Positions 28,396 to 38,154 are shown, numbered from the stretch's first letter. The stretch is DNA of 64,000 nucleotides from Allorhodopirellula solitaria (GCF_007859855.1 NZ_SJPK01000015.1:51143-115142), one strand, 5' to 3'. Program-made: numbers and translations. The notes: a model not told the origin generated them from the sequence alone.

Positions 28396-28653
28396 ATGTC
28401 TGGCTTTGGGATCGTCGCAATCGTGACCGCGTTGGTCTTCGCCGTCTGCACGGCGATCACGGTGCGGCTGATGGCGTCGGCGCCGACAATCGAGGACTCC
28501 GACGCGGATGAACCTTTTCCTCGTCAAAGTGAAGGGCGGAATTCGGACCGTGGTTCCCAACCGCGAGACCGCCACGCTCACCGCGACCGGCAGCGTCGTA
28601 GAAGCGGTCGTGAGAAACGGCCTTCCCGCGAGAACGGTAAACGCTACTGCTGA
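28396..28653 (+). CDS. small membrane protein with basic tail
   Basis: 85 residues: one N-terminal helix (FGIVAIVTALVFAVCTAITVRLMA) followed by a charged Arg/Asp-rich disordered tail. The AGGTGA site 5 bases before the ATG supports the start. Its last 10 bp overlap the end of the convergent gene at 28644. No family recognised. Confidence 0.5.
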   Translation: MSGFGIVAIVTALVFAVCTAITVRLMASAPTIEDSDADEPFPRQSEGRNSDRGSQPRDRHAHRDRQRRRSGREKRPSRENGKRYC

Positions 28654-29135
28654 GCCTGTTCGAGCTTTCGGACTCGGTTTTCCAGTTTTTCGATCCGAAC
28701 GTGCAGCCGCAGGACGAGTTGGCTCAGATCGGTGTCGTTCATGCCTGCGTTCGCAGCTGACGATTCAGCCGCAGGGGGTTTGGCAGTCGGTGGTGCGTCG
28801 CGGCTTTCAAACGGGTTCTCCTCCACGGGGTCTCCCGGCAGCCACGCGCGCAACTGCTGCTCCGTCTCCGAGATCGCTTTTTCGATCACAGGTAGGGTGG
28901 GGTGTTTTGATCCCAGATTCGCTCGGGTTCGACGTAAGTTCCGCAAATTCTCCGCGAGAGCTCGTCCTCGATCGGTCAGGAGGGCAGCTGGAGGAACTCC
29001 GTCATCAAGACGCTGCGGCGAAGCGGCACTCTTCTCCTGAGCGCGGGCAAAGCCGATATCGGTCTGCGAAAGCCCCGTTAGACCGAGGCAAACGCACATG
29101 GTCATCAGGAGCAAGCGTTGTGCGCGTTTCATCAT
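28644..29135 (-). CDS. small secreted coiled-coil protein
   Basis: 163 residues from the ATG at 29135. A signal peptide (about 1-31, MMKRAQRLLLMTMCVCLGLTG..ARAQ) is followed by a helical region (GRALAENLRNLRRTRANLGSKHPTLPVIEKAISETEQQLR), a Pro/Ala linker, and a C-terminal coiled coil (LSQLVLRLHVRIEKLENRVRKLEQAQQ). The frame is open upstream to 29216, but the signal peptide fixes this start. Unknown function; last gene of the FemAB / YdcF-like operon, so it may serve cell-surface assembly. Confidence 0.65.
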   Translation of the reverse strand: MMKRAQRLLLMTMCVCLGLTGLSQTDIGFARAQEKSAASPQRLDDGVPPAALLTDRGRALAENLRNLRRTRANLGSKHPTLPVIEKAISETEQQLRAWLPGDPVEENPFESRDAPPTAKPPAAESSAANAGMNDTDLSQLVLRLHVRIEKLENRVRKLEQAQQ

Positions 29136-29170
29136 TCTCTCTCGATCGTAAGGGCGTTGGAGGCGGGCAC

Positions 29171-29899
29171 TCAAACAAGTAGCCAGTAAACGGTCAGTTT
29201 GACGTACTCGACCCAAATCGGTAAATACGTTTCGGCACTCTCAGCCGGTGCGGTGGCGGAATAAGCGACAACACTCGTCTCGGCCGGGAAGACCCGCTCA
29301 AAGCACAGTCGACTGCGACGAGTATGAGGCGGGGACGTGACAACAACGAGCCGTTTGACACCGGGCCACTCGCGATGCACGGCCACCGCCTCGCTGCGTG
29401 AACTCAACCAATCGCTCGAATCTGCATCAAAGGCAACGATCGCCGAAGCGGGCACGCCGAGCATGGCGAGAAAATCAATCTCACGCTGCAGGCGTGTGTC
29501 GCTGGCCTTACGAACAAAGTTGTAGCCCGAACTTCGTTGTTCATTCAGCAGACCTACCTTTTCGATCCGGTGCATGTGAAACAGATCCGCTGCGGCCCGC
29601 AGCCGCTCCCATGTCGCCGGCCCATCGGCCATGACATAGGCAATCTCTCCGGCAGCATCTGGATCATGTACGTACAGAGGCGTGATGACCCAACCACGAA
29701 CCGTCGCCGAGGACGATGCCAGGAAGCCCGCTAAGGTGACAGCGAACAGCACCCAAAAGCGTCGCCGCCAGCGCAAATCCGATGGTGATCGATGCGAGTG
29801 CTCAAGATCGTTTTCAGGCACAGTGTGGGCAACCGGAGGACGGAAGAAGGGGACCGGACAATACAAACCAACCAACTTTGTCCGGCTAAGGAATGCCAC
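29171..29899 (-). CDS. YdcF-like (DUF218) membrane protein
   Basis: 242 residues with a GTG start at 29899 that overlaps the end of the FemAB gene by 14 bp. One membrane helix lies at about 48-68 (RRFWVLFAVTLAGFLASSSATV). The body has the DUF218/YdcF/SanA pattern: an N-terminal strand/helix, EAVAVHREWPGVKRLVVVTSPPHTRRSRLCFERVF (the SxxxHxxRA-like motif of the family), and a C-terminal block. The usual start motif LGG is not obvious, so this is a divergent member. DUF218 proteins are linked to envelope integrity (ElyC) and vancomycin tolerance. Role here unknown, likely envelope-associated from its operon partners. Confidence 0.7.
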   Translation of the reverse strand: MAFLSRTKLVGLYCPVPFFRPPVAHTVPENDLEHSHRSPSDLRWRRRFWVLFAVTLAGFLASSSATVRGWVITPLYVHDPDAAGEIAYVMADGPATWERLRAAADLFHMHRIEKVGLLNEQRSSGYNFVRKASDTRLQREIDFLAMLGVPASAIVAFDADSSDWLSSRSEAVAVHREWPGVKRLVVVTSPPHTRRSRLCFERVFPAETSVVAYSATAPAESAETYLPIWVEYVKLTVYWLLV

Positions 29900-30926
29900 G
29901 CACGATACTGGGACCGATACACCGGGTCACCCAGACCGGCAGTCGCTGCCACGTTTGAATGAGGCGCTGATTGCCACCCGAGTCGGGGCGCATGTCGTTG
30001 GGGTCTCCGTGGCGAACATAGTACTGCCAACATGCCGGAAAGGGTTTGGCTCCCCACTGCGTTTTGAACTTGAACGTGCCACTGCCCTCACTGGAGCGAC
30101 CGAAGTCAAACGTGTGACTTGATCGTTCGATCGCCCGCCGCAACAGATGTCGGTACATCAGCATATTGGCATTCGTGCGATTGAACTCACGCAAACAACT
30201 GGCGCTGGGGACCTCGCTGCAGCCGCGACGGTGGACCAACAATCCACTAGCAATCGTTTGTCCGGCTTTCGAGACAGCGCAAAATTCAGCATCGCCTTCA
30301 AAGTGTTCGATAATCGCTCGGAATAGTGACTTCGAAAAGACGGGGGTACCGAGGTCGCGCATGTTACGCGCGAACACCGCATAGAACTCATCGAGCAACG
30401 ACATGCCGGCGAAAGAGACGTTCAGTTCATGCTCCCCCGCCTTTCGAATCTGACTGCGTAGTTTCGATTTGAAGGACTTTTCCAATTCCTCATCCGTCGC
30501 GGGCAATGACAACCGCAGATGCTTCTTGTCCGTTCGCACCAGGTTGAACTTTTCATGCTCGACCGGCAGCTCGTGCCGCAGCTCGAGATACTTCACGTCG
30601 AGTTCATCGGCCAGTTCACAAGCATGATCGATCAATCGGGTCGCCACCGAGTGGGAGGCCGCCCAAACCCCACCCGTGTTGAGGTAAGGCAAACTGACCA
30701 AGAACCTGCCGAAGAGTGGGCCCTTGACGAAAACGAGCGGGAGCACCCCCGTCACCGTGGCACCGTCTTTCGCCTCGAGCAGATAGATCCTGTGACCGAA
30801 CCCATCCGCTAAACTCGCCATCCAACCGGGGTCGTGCCCCGCCAATCGTGGGCAGTCGCCGTCCGCGGGCAAGGTGGTTTCGGCCGACGGCCACTGACAT
30901 GGCCAAGTGCTACGTTGGATTTCCAA
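29886..30926 (-). CDS. FemAB-like acyltransferase of the exosortase/PEP-CTERM type
   Basis: 346 residues with the FemAB/GNAT fold typical of exosortase-associated FemAB proteins: PRLAGHDPGWMASLADGFGHRIYLLEA, then LPLVFVKGPLFGRFLVSLPYLNTGGV, a double GNAT domain with KSFKSKLRSQIRKAGEHELNV, and YRHLLRRAIERSSHTFDFGRSSEGSGTFKFKTQWGAKPFP at the C terminus. The TTG start at 30926 is preceded at 4 bases by GGAGAG, which decides it. FemAB proteins add amino acids to peptidoglycan or glycan; the exosortase-type role is not established. It heads an operon with the YdcF-like and coiled-coil genes and lies 4 kb from the exosortase. Confidence 0.88.
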   Translation of the reverse strand: MEIQRSTWPCQWPSAETTLPADGDCPRLAGHDPGWMASLADGFGHRIYLLEAKDGATVTGVLPLVFVKGPLFGRFLVSLPYLNTGGVWAASHSVATRLIDHACELADELDVKYLELRHELPVEHEKFNLVRTDKKHLRLSLPATDEELEKSFKSKLRSQIRKAGEHELNVSFAGMSLLDEFYAVFARNMRDLGTPVFSKSLFRAIIEHFEGDAEFCAVSKAGQTIASGLLVHRRGCSEVPSASCLREFNRTNANMLMYRHLLRRAIERSSHTFDFGRSSEGSGTFKFKTQWGAKPFPACWQYYVRHGDPNDMRPDSGGNQRLIQTWQRLPVWVTRCIGPSIVRGIP

Positions 30927-31087
30927 AAAACTCTCCGGGGTAAATTTGGCTCAATCTTGGAAACCAAATCAAACCGTGCCAATCTTACTGACAATTGCTG
31001 CAATCCACTACCACAACGGCGAGATGCTTCGTGTTCGGATCGGCTCGAAGCTGCTATGTTGCTAACTTTTCCTGATTGGAGTTGTTG

Positions 31088-32866
31088 ATGGCCAGCGTCG
31101 AAACAGGCATCCTGATAACGGGCATCTTGCTGTTGCTCGGTATTGTGTCGAGCAAATTCTCGGCTCGATTGGGCGTGCCCGTTCTAGTTTTCTTTCTTCT
31201 CGTTGGCATGCTGGCGGGTTCCGAAGGCATCGGCGGCATCGAGTTCGAAAACTACACGCTTGCCCACGCCATCGGTACGCTTGCTCTCAGCCTCATTCTT
31301 TTCGATGGCGGGCTCCGCACACCCTTCCACACGATCCGTTCGGCTTGGAAGCCCGCTGGGATGTTGGCGACATGGGGTGTGCTCATCACCGCGATGATCA
31401 CGGGGCTGGCCGCTGCCTGGTTCCTAGAATTCTCCCTCGCCGAAGGACTACTGCTGGGCAGTATCGTGGGTTCCACCGATGCCGCGGTGGTCTTTACCGT
31501 TCTCCGGGGCGGTGGGGTGAACATTCGTCGCCGGCTAGCCGAGACACTGGAGGTCGAGAGTGGATCCAACGACCCGATGGCGATTTTTCTAACCGTGGGG
31601 CTCATCCAGGTGCTCTCCGGAGCGGTGCCGTTTGGTTTTGGCTTGCTGAATCTGTTCGTCAGTCAGATCGCTTTTGGCGCTCTAGCCGGTGTGGCTGTGG
31701 GAGTCGCCGGAGTTTGGATGCTCCAACAGATTCGCTTGGAGACGGCGGGACTGTATCCCGTGATGGCTACCGCCTTGGGTTTTCTCTCCTTTGGTACCGC
31801 GGCGGCACTCGGAGGCAGCGGATTCCTCGCGGTTTACCTCACAGGAATCGTAATCGGAAACCGGCGTCCGGTATTCTTCCGTGGCATCCTGCTGTTCCAT
31901 GACGCCGCCGCATGGATCTGCCAAATCCTGATGTTCATCGCGTTAGGCCTACTGTCGTTTCCGAGTCGATTGCTCGATGTGGCCCCGCAAGCTCTCGCGA
32001 TTTCCGCTGTCCTGATTTTCGTCGCTCGCCCGGTAGCGGTATTCCTTTGCGCCGCTCCGTTCCAGTTCGCCTTTCGCGAGCTCGTTTTCATGTCCTGGGT
32101 GGGCCTCAAGGGTGCCGTTCCCATTACCCTGGCGACCTTCCCAATGCTCGCCGGACTGCCGGGCGCGGCAGTGATCTTCGATACGGTGTTCTTTGTCGTA
32201 CTCGTCTCCGCGCTGGTTCAGGGTTGGTCACTGCCGGCGGTGGCACGCTACCTGAGACTGGTTGTCCCCGCAAGGCAACCTCCCCCGGTAACGCTCGAGA
32301 TCAGTTCGCTGCGAAATGTGGAAGCCGATATCGTGGAATACTTTGTCGATGACGCCAGTCGGGCGGCGGGTTGCATGGTCAAGGACCTCGCCTTGCCCGC
32401 GGGCGTCGTGGTCGGATTGATCGTCCGCGCCGAACAAATCATCCCGCCCCAGGGTCGCACTCGGATCGAGTCCGGCGACCACGTCATCGTGGTGCTGCGT
32501 CCTCAAGTGCGGCCGATGGTTGATCGCGTGTTCAGGATGGGTCTACAGATCGAATCCACCAATCTCCCCACGGCGCTGGAGTTTCCGCTACGGGGCTCGA
32601 TTACCGTGGGTGAAGTCGAACGGTTCTATGACTTGAACCTCAATGGGCCGCCCGAGGAAACACTCGACGAACTGATGCGAGATCGCTTGGACAAGGAACG
32701 CGTGGAACTGGCCGATTCGGTCCGCTTTGAGGAAATCGAGCTGTTCGTCCGCGAGGTCTCCGAAACCGGCACGATCGATTATGTCGGCATGGTGATCTTG
32801 CCCGCAGCCACCGCCAGTCCTGCCGAAGACGCTACTTCTGACTCGCCCGCCGGAGACGGTCCATGA
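31088..32866 (+). CDS. CPA1-type K+(Na+)/H+ antiporter with RCK_C domain
   Basis: 592 residues. Twelve to thirteen membrane helices make an Na+/H+ exchanger domain (ILITGILLLLGIVSSKFSARLGVPVLVFFLLVGMLAGSEGIGG at the start). The ion-site segment LLGSIVGSTDAAVVF ... EVESGSNDPMAIFL is typical of NhaP2/CvrA-like antiporters. A C-terminal TrkA-C/RCK_C domain (about 400-485, DIVEYFVDDASRAAGCMVKDLALPAGVVVGLIVRAEQIIPPQGRTRIESGDHVIVVL) regulates it by ligand. The ATG at 31088 is preferred because GGAG at 31078 lies 6 bases before it. Divergent from the FemAB operon; its 3' end overlaps the convergent threonylcarbamoyl gene by 35 bp. Ion preference not determined. Confidence 0.92.
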   Translation: MASVETGILITGILLLLGIVSSKFSARLGVPVLVFFLLVGMLAGSEGIGGIEFENYTLAHAIGTLALSLILFDGGLRTPFHTIRSAWKPAGMLATWGVLITAMITGLAAAWFLEFSLAEGLLLGSIVGSTDAAVVFTVLRGGGVNIRRRLAETLEVESGSNDPMAIFLTVGLIQVLSGAVPFGFGLLNLFVSQIAFGALAGVAVGVAGVWMLQQIRLETAGLYPVMATALGFLSFGTAAALGGSGFLAVYLTGIVIGNRRPVFFRGILLFHDAAAWICQILMFIALGLLSFPSRLLDVAPQALAISAVLIFVARPVAVFLCAAPFQFAFRELVFMSWVGLKGAVPITLATFPMLAGLPGAAVIFDTVFFVVLVSALVQGWSLPAVARYLRLVVPARQPPPVTLEISSLRNVEADIVEYFVDDASRAAGCMVKDLALPAGVVVGLIVRAEQIIPPQGRTRIESGDHVIVVLRPQVRPMVDRVFRMGLQIESTNLPTALEFPLRGSITVGEVERFYDLNLNGPPEETLDELMRDRLDKERVELADSVRFEEIELFVREVSETGTIDYVGMVILPAATASPAEDATSDSPAGDGP

Positions 32867-33884
32867 TCGCGACCCCCAGCCCCACTTCGGGACACCCACT
32901 GACCTGAATCGCTTCGTACTGTGCATCATCAGCGCGGCGCAGCGTCGCATATAACTGCGCCGCAGCCGTTTCCAGCTTGCCATCGGGATTGAACGACCAC
33001 ATATGACCGCAGTCGCCGCCTGGCACAGCATCGATCGGTCCAAACACGATCTGCAGCACTCGTCCGGATCGATCGCACCGAACTCCACCAGGAGTGGGAT
33101 CGCTCGAAAGAGACAGCGGCGTCTGTGGCGAATAATGTTTGGCGAATTGCCCCGGCGCCGCGACGACGGCAGCACCGCGTGGAGAGGCGGGCAGACTTTC
33201 GACAGGTTCCCCGACAGCCTCGCTCAATTGGGCGGGCGAAATGGCGCCGCTACGAAGAACACACAGCGGCGAGTCGTCTGCCGGCAGTAGAACGATCGTC
33301 GACTCCAGACCCACATGGCATGGCCCGCCATCGAGAATCATCTCGACCTGATCGCCCAACCCCTCCGCGACATGCTGCGCCGTCGTGGGACTGACGTAGT
33401 TCGAACGATTGGCACTTGGCGCGGCTACCGGCACCACCTGCCCCGCCCTACCCGCGAGTGACTGGAGCACCGCGATCGCGACAGGATGGTTCGGCACGCG
33501 GACCGCCACCGTGTCCCCGCCCGCGGTCACATCATCCAAAATCGACCGGTGTCGTGGTGCAATGAGCGTGAGCGGTCCCGGCCAGAATCCACTCAGCCGT
33601 CTGGCACGCTGCCAAAGCTGCGGCGAACAGTCATCAGCGAACAGAGTGAACGCATCCGCTGCCGAGGCGGTGTGTAAGATCAGCGGGTTATTTCGAGGGC
33701 GATTCTTGGCAGCGAAAATCTGAGCCACAGCCTCGGCGTCATCTCCGCGTGCCGCCAAACCATAAACTGTCTCCGTTGGCAATCCGATCAACTGGCCGTG
33801 GAGCAAACAGCTAGCCGCGCGAGATATTGCCTCCTCAGTCGCTGGTGTGATTGTTCCTGCCAAGGAAATGCTCGATTCATTCAT
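32832..33884 (-). CDS. L-threonylcarbamoyladenylate synthase (Sua5/TsaC)
   Basis: 350 residues. TsaC/Sua5 makes threonylcarbamoyl-AMP for the t6A37 tRNA modification. Conserved motifs are seen: GLPTETVYGLAARGDDAEAV, KNRPRNNPLILH, WPGPLTLIAPRH, VAVRVPNHPVA, APSANRSNYVSPTTAQHV and GLESTIV. The second half carries the Sua5 C-terminal domain (AAPGQFAKHYSPQTPL), so this is the long, two-domain Sua5 type. The ATG at 33884 is chosen, since the frame open to 33935 adds no conserved sequence. Convergent with the antiporter gene and overlapping its end by 35 bp. Confidence 0.93.
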   Translation of the reverse strand: MNESSISLAGTITPATEEAISRAASCLLHGQLIGLPTETVYGLAARGDDAEAVAQIFAAKNRPRNNPLILHTASAADAFTLFADDCSPQLWQRARRLSGFWPGPLTLIAPRHRSILDDVTAGGDTVAVRVPNHPVAIAVLQSLAGRAGQVVPVAAPSANRSNYVSPTTAQHVAEGLGDQVEMILDGGPCHVGLESTIVLLPADDSPLCVLRSGAISPAQLSEAVGEPVESLPASPRGAAVVAAPGQFAKHYSPQTPLSLSSDPTPGGVRCDRSGRVLQIVFGPIDAVPGGDCGHMWSFNPDGKLETAAAQLYATLRRADDAQYEAIQVSGCPEVGLGVAIMDRLRRASQK

Positions 33885-33996
33885 GCCCGTAGCGATCGAG
33901 TTTGCACCGTGCCAAACTTTTCCTGCCGTGATCAATGCCTGCCAAAAGAGTACAATCGACGCGGATCACCTGCTAGCGCCTGCCCTGAATTCGAAT

Positions 33997-34365
33997 ATGA
34001 AAACCAAGAACCCCGTTTCTCGATTCGACCACCCACCGGAGCCATCGGGCGCCGACACCGAGCCTTGGATCGGTGCCAAAGAGCTGAAGTTCTTCGGCTT
34101 GGCTGGCGCGGGCGTGATTATTCTGAGTTCGGCCGTGGTGACCTGCTGCTTGCTCGTTCTCAACGGCGCCCTGGTCATGGCCATTTTAGCGGCGATGGCG
34201 GCGGCGGGAGTTGAGTGGGTCGAGAATGAACAGGCTGGACAGTTTATTTTGTTCTCCGGGCCGATCTGCCTCACGATTATCCAGTGGATGATGATCGACA
34301 CGCTCCGCGGGATTCTACGCCGGCAACGCCATGGCCGCAGCGAGCCGGCGAAATCGCGTGCCTGA
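33997..34365 (+). CDS. small membrane protein with two helices
   Basis: 122 residues from the ATG at 33997 (MKTKNPVSRFDHPPEP). An acidic and proline-rich N terminus precedes one helix at about 34-56 (FFGLAGAGVIILSSAVVTCCLLVL), which runs into a second (ALVMAILAAMAAAGVEW), and there is a third hydrophobic segment (FILFSGPICLTIIQWMMI). No family recognised. It is followed by an intrinsic terminator at 34391. Confidence 0.6.
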   Translation: MKTKNPVSRFDHPPEPSGADTEPWIGAKELKFFGLAGAGVIILSSAVVTCCLLVLNGALVMAILAAMAAAGVEWVENEQAGQFILFSGPICLTIIQWMMIDTLRGILRRQRHGRSEPAKSRA

Positions 34366-34390
34366 CCTCTGCCTCGGAGCCGACCGGGTG

Positions 34391-34422
34391 GCTGCCGACT
34401 CCGCTTACGGCAGCTTTTTTTC
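34391..34422 (+). terminator. intrinsic terminator for the 33997 gene
   Basis: GCTGCCG (34391-34397) pairs perfectly with CGGCAGC (34408-34414) around a 10-base loop, and a run of eight T follows at 34415-34422. It overlaps the last codons of the convergent kinase gene (stop at 34405). Confidence 0.8.
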
Positions 34423-37400
34423 AGCGGGCGTCAGGGTGGGGAGGGGGGTCGTCGGCCACGTCCAACGATAAATCGCAGTCTGCGATCCCTGATCCAAACC
34501 GACGATCAAGGTATTTCCCTGGTGGGAGATCTCAACGCACTGACATTCCTGGCAGTTCGCATCGCCCGAATACACCGCGAAACTTCCCAACTGCACCCGT
34601 TGGTCGACGTTCCAAAAGTGCGCAATCCCATCACGCCCCATCGTCATCAGCTTGGCATCATCAATGAAATGCATTTCGGCCGACCGCGTGGAATGGTCGC
34701 CGGTGATATCGACGCTGTGTAGCGTGTACTGGGCCCGACCCGTTTGCTGATCGAGACAGGTGATCGAACCGTTCTCCAACCCCACGATGAGCCGGTCGCT
34801 CTGTGGCGAAAAACACGCTGTGCGGACCAGGTCCTCGCTTGGCAAACGGAAATCGGAGACACCCGTCTCCAGATTGATCATCTCGATGCCAGCATAGCCG
34901 CATACGAATAGCCGCTGTTCGTTTGGTGCAAACGCGATGCAGGCTTGATTGTTCGCGTAGCTTCGCTGCAGCAAAGGAGCGCTCAAATCGGAGTTCATAT
35001 CGTAGACGGCGAGTTCGGCCGGGTCGCTCATCACGGCCAGGAATCGCCCGCTAATGGAGAACTCCGACATGCCGAGATCCGTCGATTGGGATGCCAATGG
35101 CATCGCAATGGTGCGAACACGGGGAGTCTGCAGTTCGCCCGCCTGATCTCGCCAATGCGTCAAGAGATGCAGATTGCCGTCCCGGTCACTGACAGCGATC
35201 GTCTTGCGGTCGCTTGTGATAGCGAAAGACCGCAATGAAGTATGGGATGGGAACACCGATTGGCTCACCCTTCCGTCCTGCTGATCAGCCTCGATTGGAA
35301 GGTACACCAGTTCCCCATCGTGCTGAAGACTCAGAGCTCCCGGCGGCGATTGAACACTCACCATCTCGTAAGAGTCCACTTGAGGAAATACGTCGAGCCG
35401 ATGACTCGCTCGCGTCGGTGCATAGCGTTCCACAGCGCCGTCACTGGAAACTGTCGTGAATTCGGCGGAGCCGGTAAAGGCGACGCTTTCAATACGTCCA
35501 CCGAGCCCAGCAACATAGGCGATCGAGCGGTACTCGGGCGGTGGCCCCACCGCCTCCGTATCGGAGCCTGCGTTTTTGCTGGAAACAAGCTCGAAAAGCT
35601 CCACACCCGATCGTCGATCGGCGACGGCGAGGTACCGGTCATCACCGGAGAACTCGATCACATGAGGATGTGAGGTGGTCTCGATCCAGCGACGTTGGCT
35701 CAGGTCATCGTTTCGAACCAGCCCAAAGCCCACTGAATCACGTATTTGATAGGCGGCATAGGGATGTTGATGCGCCATAGCGACTTGCCCCGCGGACGCC
35801 ACCAACCATTGATCGATCAATGCCCCTGATCGGGTATCCCAGACCTGCAGCGCATCAGGGTCGCGACGGGCTGTCAGTAGAAAGCTACCGTCGGTGGATA
35901 AACCGAACCCCATATTTCGACTGCCGTTCGCGATGCTAATGCTACTTTGGTTCTCCCGTGAGTAGCACCGAATGTTCTTGTACCGACTCCCCGATGCGAT
36001 CACCTCTGCGTTGGCGCTAACGCGAATCGACTCCACCGTGGTGGAGTGCGAATGGATGACCGAATGAGTCTCGCCGCTATGCGGATCGATCGTGATCACC
36101 ATCGGACCGAGGATGGGCCACTTCGGACGGGAGATGATTAACCTGCCCGACGGCAGGACCGCGAGGGCGTCGAGCCGCCCATCCAGCCCGCTGAGACGAC
36201 GCTTTTCGAGGCCGCTGTCGGCGTCCCAAAAGATCAGGTTCCCATCTCGCGCCGCCGTGACCACGGTATCGCCTTGCGGTCCGTGGGGTCCGGCAGGGAT
36301 GACCGCGACCTCGGTGCCACGTCCGGTATGCCCACCCCAAACGCCATAACGCGATTTCACCTCACTATCGAGCAAACACCATTCGAGCGACCGCAGATCG
36401 ACTTCCCCGGGCTGCGGGACCTGCCGATTGAGCAACCGCCGCGCCTCACCGTATTGCCCTTGGTGGAATCGTAGGAACGCCAGCGACATATCGCTCATAT
36501 AGCTCGTCCGCCGGGATCGGTCTCGCGTTCGCTGAGCCTGCCGCTCGTTGTCCTGCGCTCGTTTCTGCTGCGTGACGGCATACTCACGCTGCTGTTGGGT
36601 GCGTTCGAGCGAGCGGCGTAGCGATTCCGACTGTGCCTCACTCACCGCAGCGTGGCGTCGGGACTGAATCGCGAGCGCCGAGAGCGCCACGATTCCCACC
36701 AACAGACTGATCGCCGCTGCTGCGGCCATCGCTGCCAAACCTCGATTGCGGGTCGTCCATCTCCAGGTCCGCCCGAGCTTCCCGACCGGCCTCGCGGTGG
36801 GAGGGCGGCCGTCGAGCACCAATTGCAGATCGCGGTGCAGTTGGCCCGCATTTCGATAGCGACGTGAGGGCTGCTTCTCCAGACAGCGCTGGCAAATGGC
36901 ACTGACATCACGGGACAGCGACGGCCGCCGCCGGCGTACCGAGGGCGGGTCTTGGCTGATGATTCGCCGAATCGTATCAAGCTCGCTGACCGCCGCGAAG
37001 GGAGACTCCCCCGTCAGCATTTCGTACAACAGTACCCCCAACGCGTGTACATCCGAATGCGGCCCATGCTCGTCCGTGTTACCCGATGCCTGCTCGGGGG
37101 ACATATACGGGCCACTGCCGATCAAGGCTCCCACATGGGTGTCGGACGTATCGGATTTGGCACGCGCGAGACCAAAATCAGCCAACCGTGGCACCGGTAA
37201 ATCTGTTTCCGCATTGGTCAGGATAATATTGGAGGGCTTGATGTCACGGTGAATCAATCCGCGGTCATGGGCGATGCTGATACCGTCGGCTAACTGAGCG
37301 ACGATCAACACCGCGAGCCGCGGCGGCACCGGTGCACTGCGTTCCCTCAGCCACTGGTTGAGTGTCGGCCCAGGACAGTATTCCGAGACGATGTAGGCTC

Positions 37401-37812
37401 GATCATCGTCGATCACAGCCTCGAGAATCGGCACCAAGTTGGGGTGTGTCAGCTTCGCTGCTGTCTCCGCCTCACGCCGAAATCGCCTAGCCTCGAGCGT
37501 TCCAGGCCGCAGGCGGCGGTGAGGCAGTTTGATAGCCACCTCCCGTCCCAGCCGGATGTCCGACGCCAGCCAAACCTGGCCAAAACCACCTTCTCCGAGC
37601 AACTCAATCAGCACGAAATGGTCCAGCCTCTCGCCGGGCCGCAGCGAGCGACGCAGGGCAACGCGGCCACCTTCATCTCGCGTCGTCGAGCCTGCCTGCG
37701 TCCCCCCATCGTTGGGTTCCCGCTGACTTCCGTCGACCGACTGAGAAACTGGGCGGGATTCATCGGCCCCACCAGTCTGGATCCGCTCTGCGGGAGAGTC
37801 GCGATCACTCAT
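34405..37812 (-). CDS. Ser/Thr protein kinase with WD40-like propeller
   Basis: 1135 residues. A disordered N terminus (1-60) leads to a Hanks-type kinase at about 63-330: P-loop GEGGFGQV (73-80), Lys95 in AIKLP, catalytic Asp190 in HRDIKPSN, Asp212 in DFGLAR and the APE-like SPEQASG. One membrane helix is at about 365-390 (LAAMAAAAAISLLVGIVALSALAI), followed by a coiled coil (SLRRSLERTQQQREYAVTQQKRAQDNERQAQRTR). Beyond about 450 come WD40-like repeats with WD-type ends (for example IFWDADSG, LQVWDTRSG, AHFWNVDQ). This is the kinase-TM-WD40 architecture common in planctomycetes, with a cytoplasmic kinase and an extracytoplasmic propeller. Ligand and substrates unknown. Confidence 0.94.
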   Translation of the reverse strand: MSDRDSPAERIQTGGADESRPVSQSVDGSQREPNDGGTQAGSTTRDEGGRVALRRSLRPGERLDHFVLIELLGEGGFGQVWLASDIRLGREVAIKLPHRRLRPGTLEARRFRREAETAAKLTHPNLVPILEAVIDDDRAYIVSEYCPGPTLNQWLRERSAPVPPRLAVLIVAQLADGISIAHDRGLIHRDIKPSNIILTNAETDLPVPRLADFGLARAKSDTSDTHVGALIGSGPYMSPEQASGNTDEHGPHSDVHALGVLLYEMLTGESPFAAVSELDTIRRIISQDPPSVRRRRPSLSRDVSAICQRCLEKQPSRRYRNAGQLHRDLQLVLDGRPPTARPVGKLGRTWRWTTRNRGLAAMAAAAAISLLVGIVALSALAIQSRRHAAVSEAQSESLRRSLERTQQQREYAVTQQKRAQDNERQAQRTRDRSRRTSYMSDMSLAFLRFHQGQYGEARRLLNRQVPQPGEVDLRSLEWCLLDSEVKSRYGVWGGHTGRGTEVAVIPAGPHGPQGDTVVTAARDGNLIFWDADSGLEKRRLSGLDGRLDALAVLPSGRLIISRPKWPILGPMVITIDPHSGETHSVIHSHSTTVESIRVSANAEVIASGSRYKNIRCYSRENQSSISIANGSRNMGFGLSTDGSFLLTARRDPDALQVWDTRSGALIDQWLVASAGQVAMAHQHPYAAYQIRDSVGFGLVRNDDLSQRRWIETTSHPHVIEFSGDDRYLAVADRRSGVELFELVSSKNAGSDTEAVGPPPEYRSIAYVAGLGGRIESVAFTGSAEFTTVSSDGAVERYAPTRASHRLDVFPQVDSYEMVSVQSPPGALSLQHDGELVYLPIEADQQDGRVSQSVFPSHTSLRSFAITSDRKTIAVSDRDGNLHLLTHWRDQAGELQTPRVRTIAMPLASQSTDLGMSEFSISGRFLAVMSDPAELAVYDMNSDLSAPLLQRSYANNQACIAFAPNEQRLFVCGYAGIEMINLETGVSDFRLPSEDLVRTACFSPQSDRLIVGLENGSITCLDQQTGRAQYTLHSVDITGDHSTRSAEMHFIDDAKLMTMGRDGIAHFWNVDQRVQLGSFAVYSGDANCQECQCVEISHQGNTLIVGLDQGSQTAIYRWTWPTTPLPTLTPAEKKLP

Positions 37813-38154
37813 ACCAATTCAGATCAACGAGAGAACACAAAGAAAAGAGTAGCGTCCACGCACATCCTGAGTGTACCAAAATCACCCCGTTCACGCGTCG
37901 ACCCCACTTCGTCCCATTAGCTACCACCCCCAACGGCAGAATGTTCAGAGAAAATTCGCAGATTACTCTTGCGGCGGGGGGGCCGCTCTAGCGATACCGA
38001 AATTCCGTTGACGCTTTTGAATACGGAAACAGGTGCGGCGAAAATACCCAACAACATCCTCGCACCCGTCTCACACCGTCACCCTGGCTCTGGCGACAGA
38101 GTCCCATCTCGACCCAAAAATCTGTAAAAACCGACTTTGGAGGTTTCATTGAAC
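37813..38154. other. gene-free region between divergent genes
   Basis: The 342-bp gap upstream of the kinase and the 38155 gene contains no gene. A G-rich hairpin GCGGC-GGGGGG-GCCGC lies near 37973-37988. An AAAAATCTG-rich stretch near 38115-38130 and a GGAGG ribosome binding site at 38139 precede the next gene. Confidence 0.4.
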
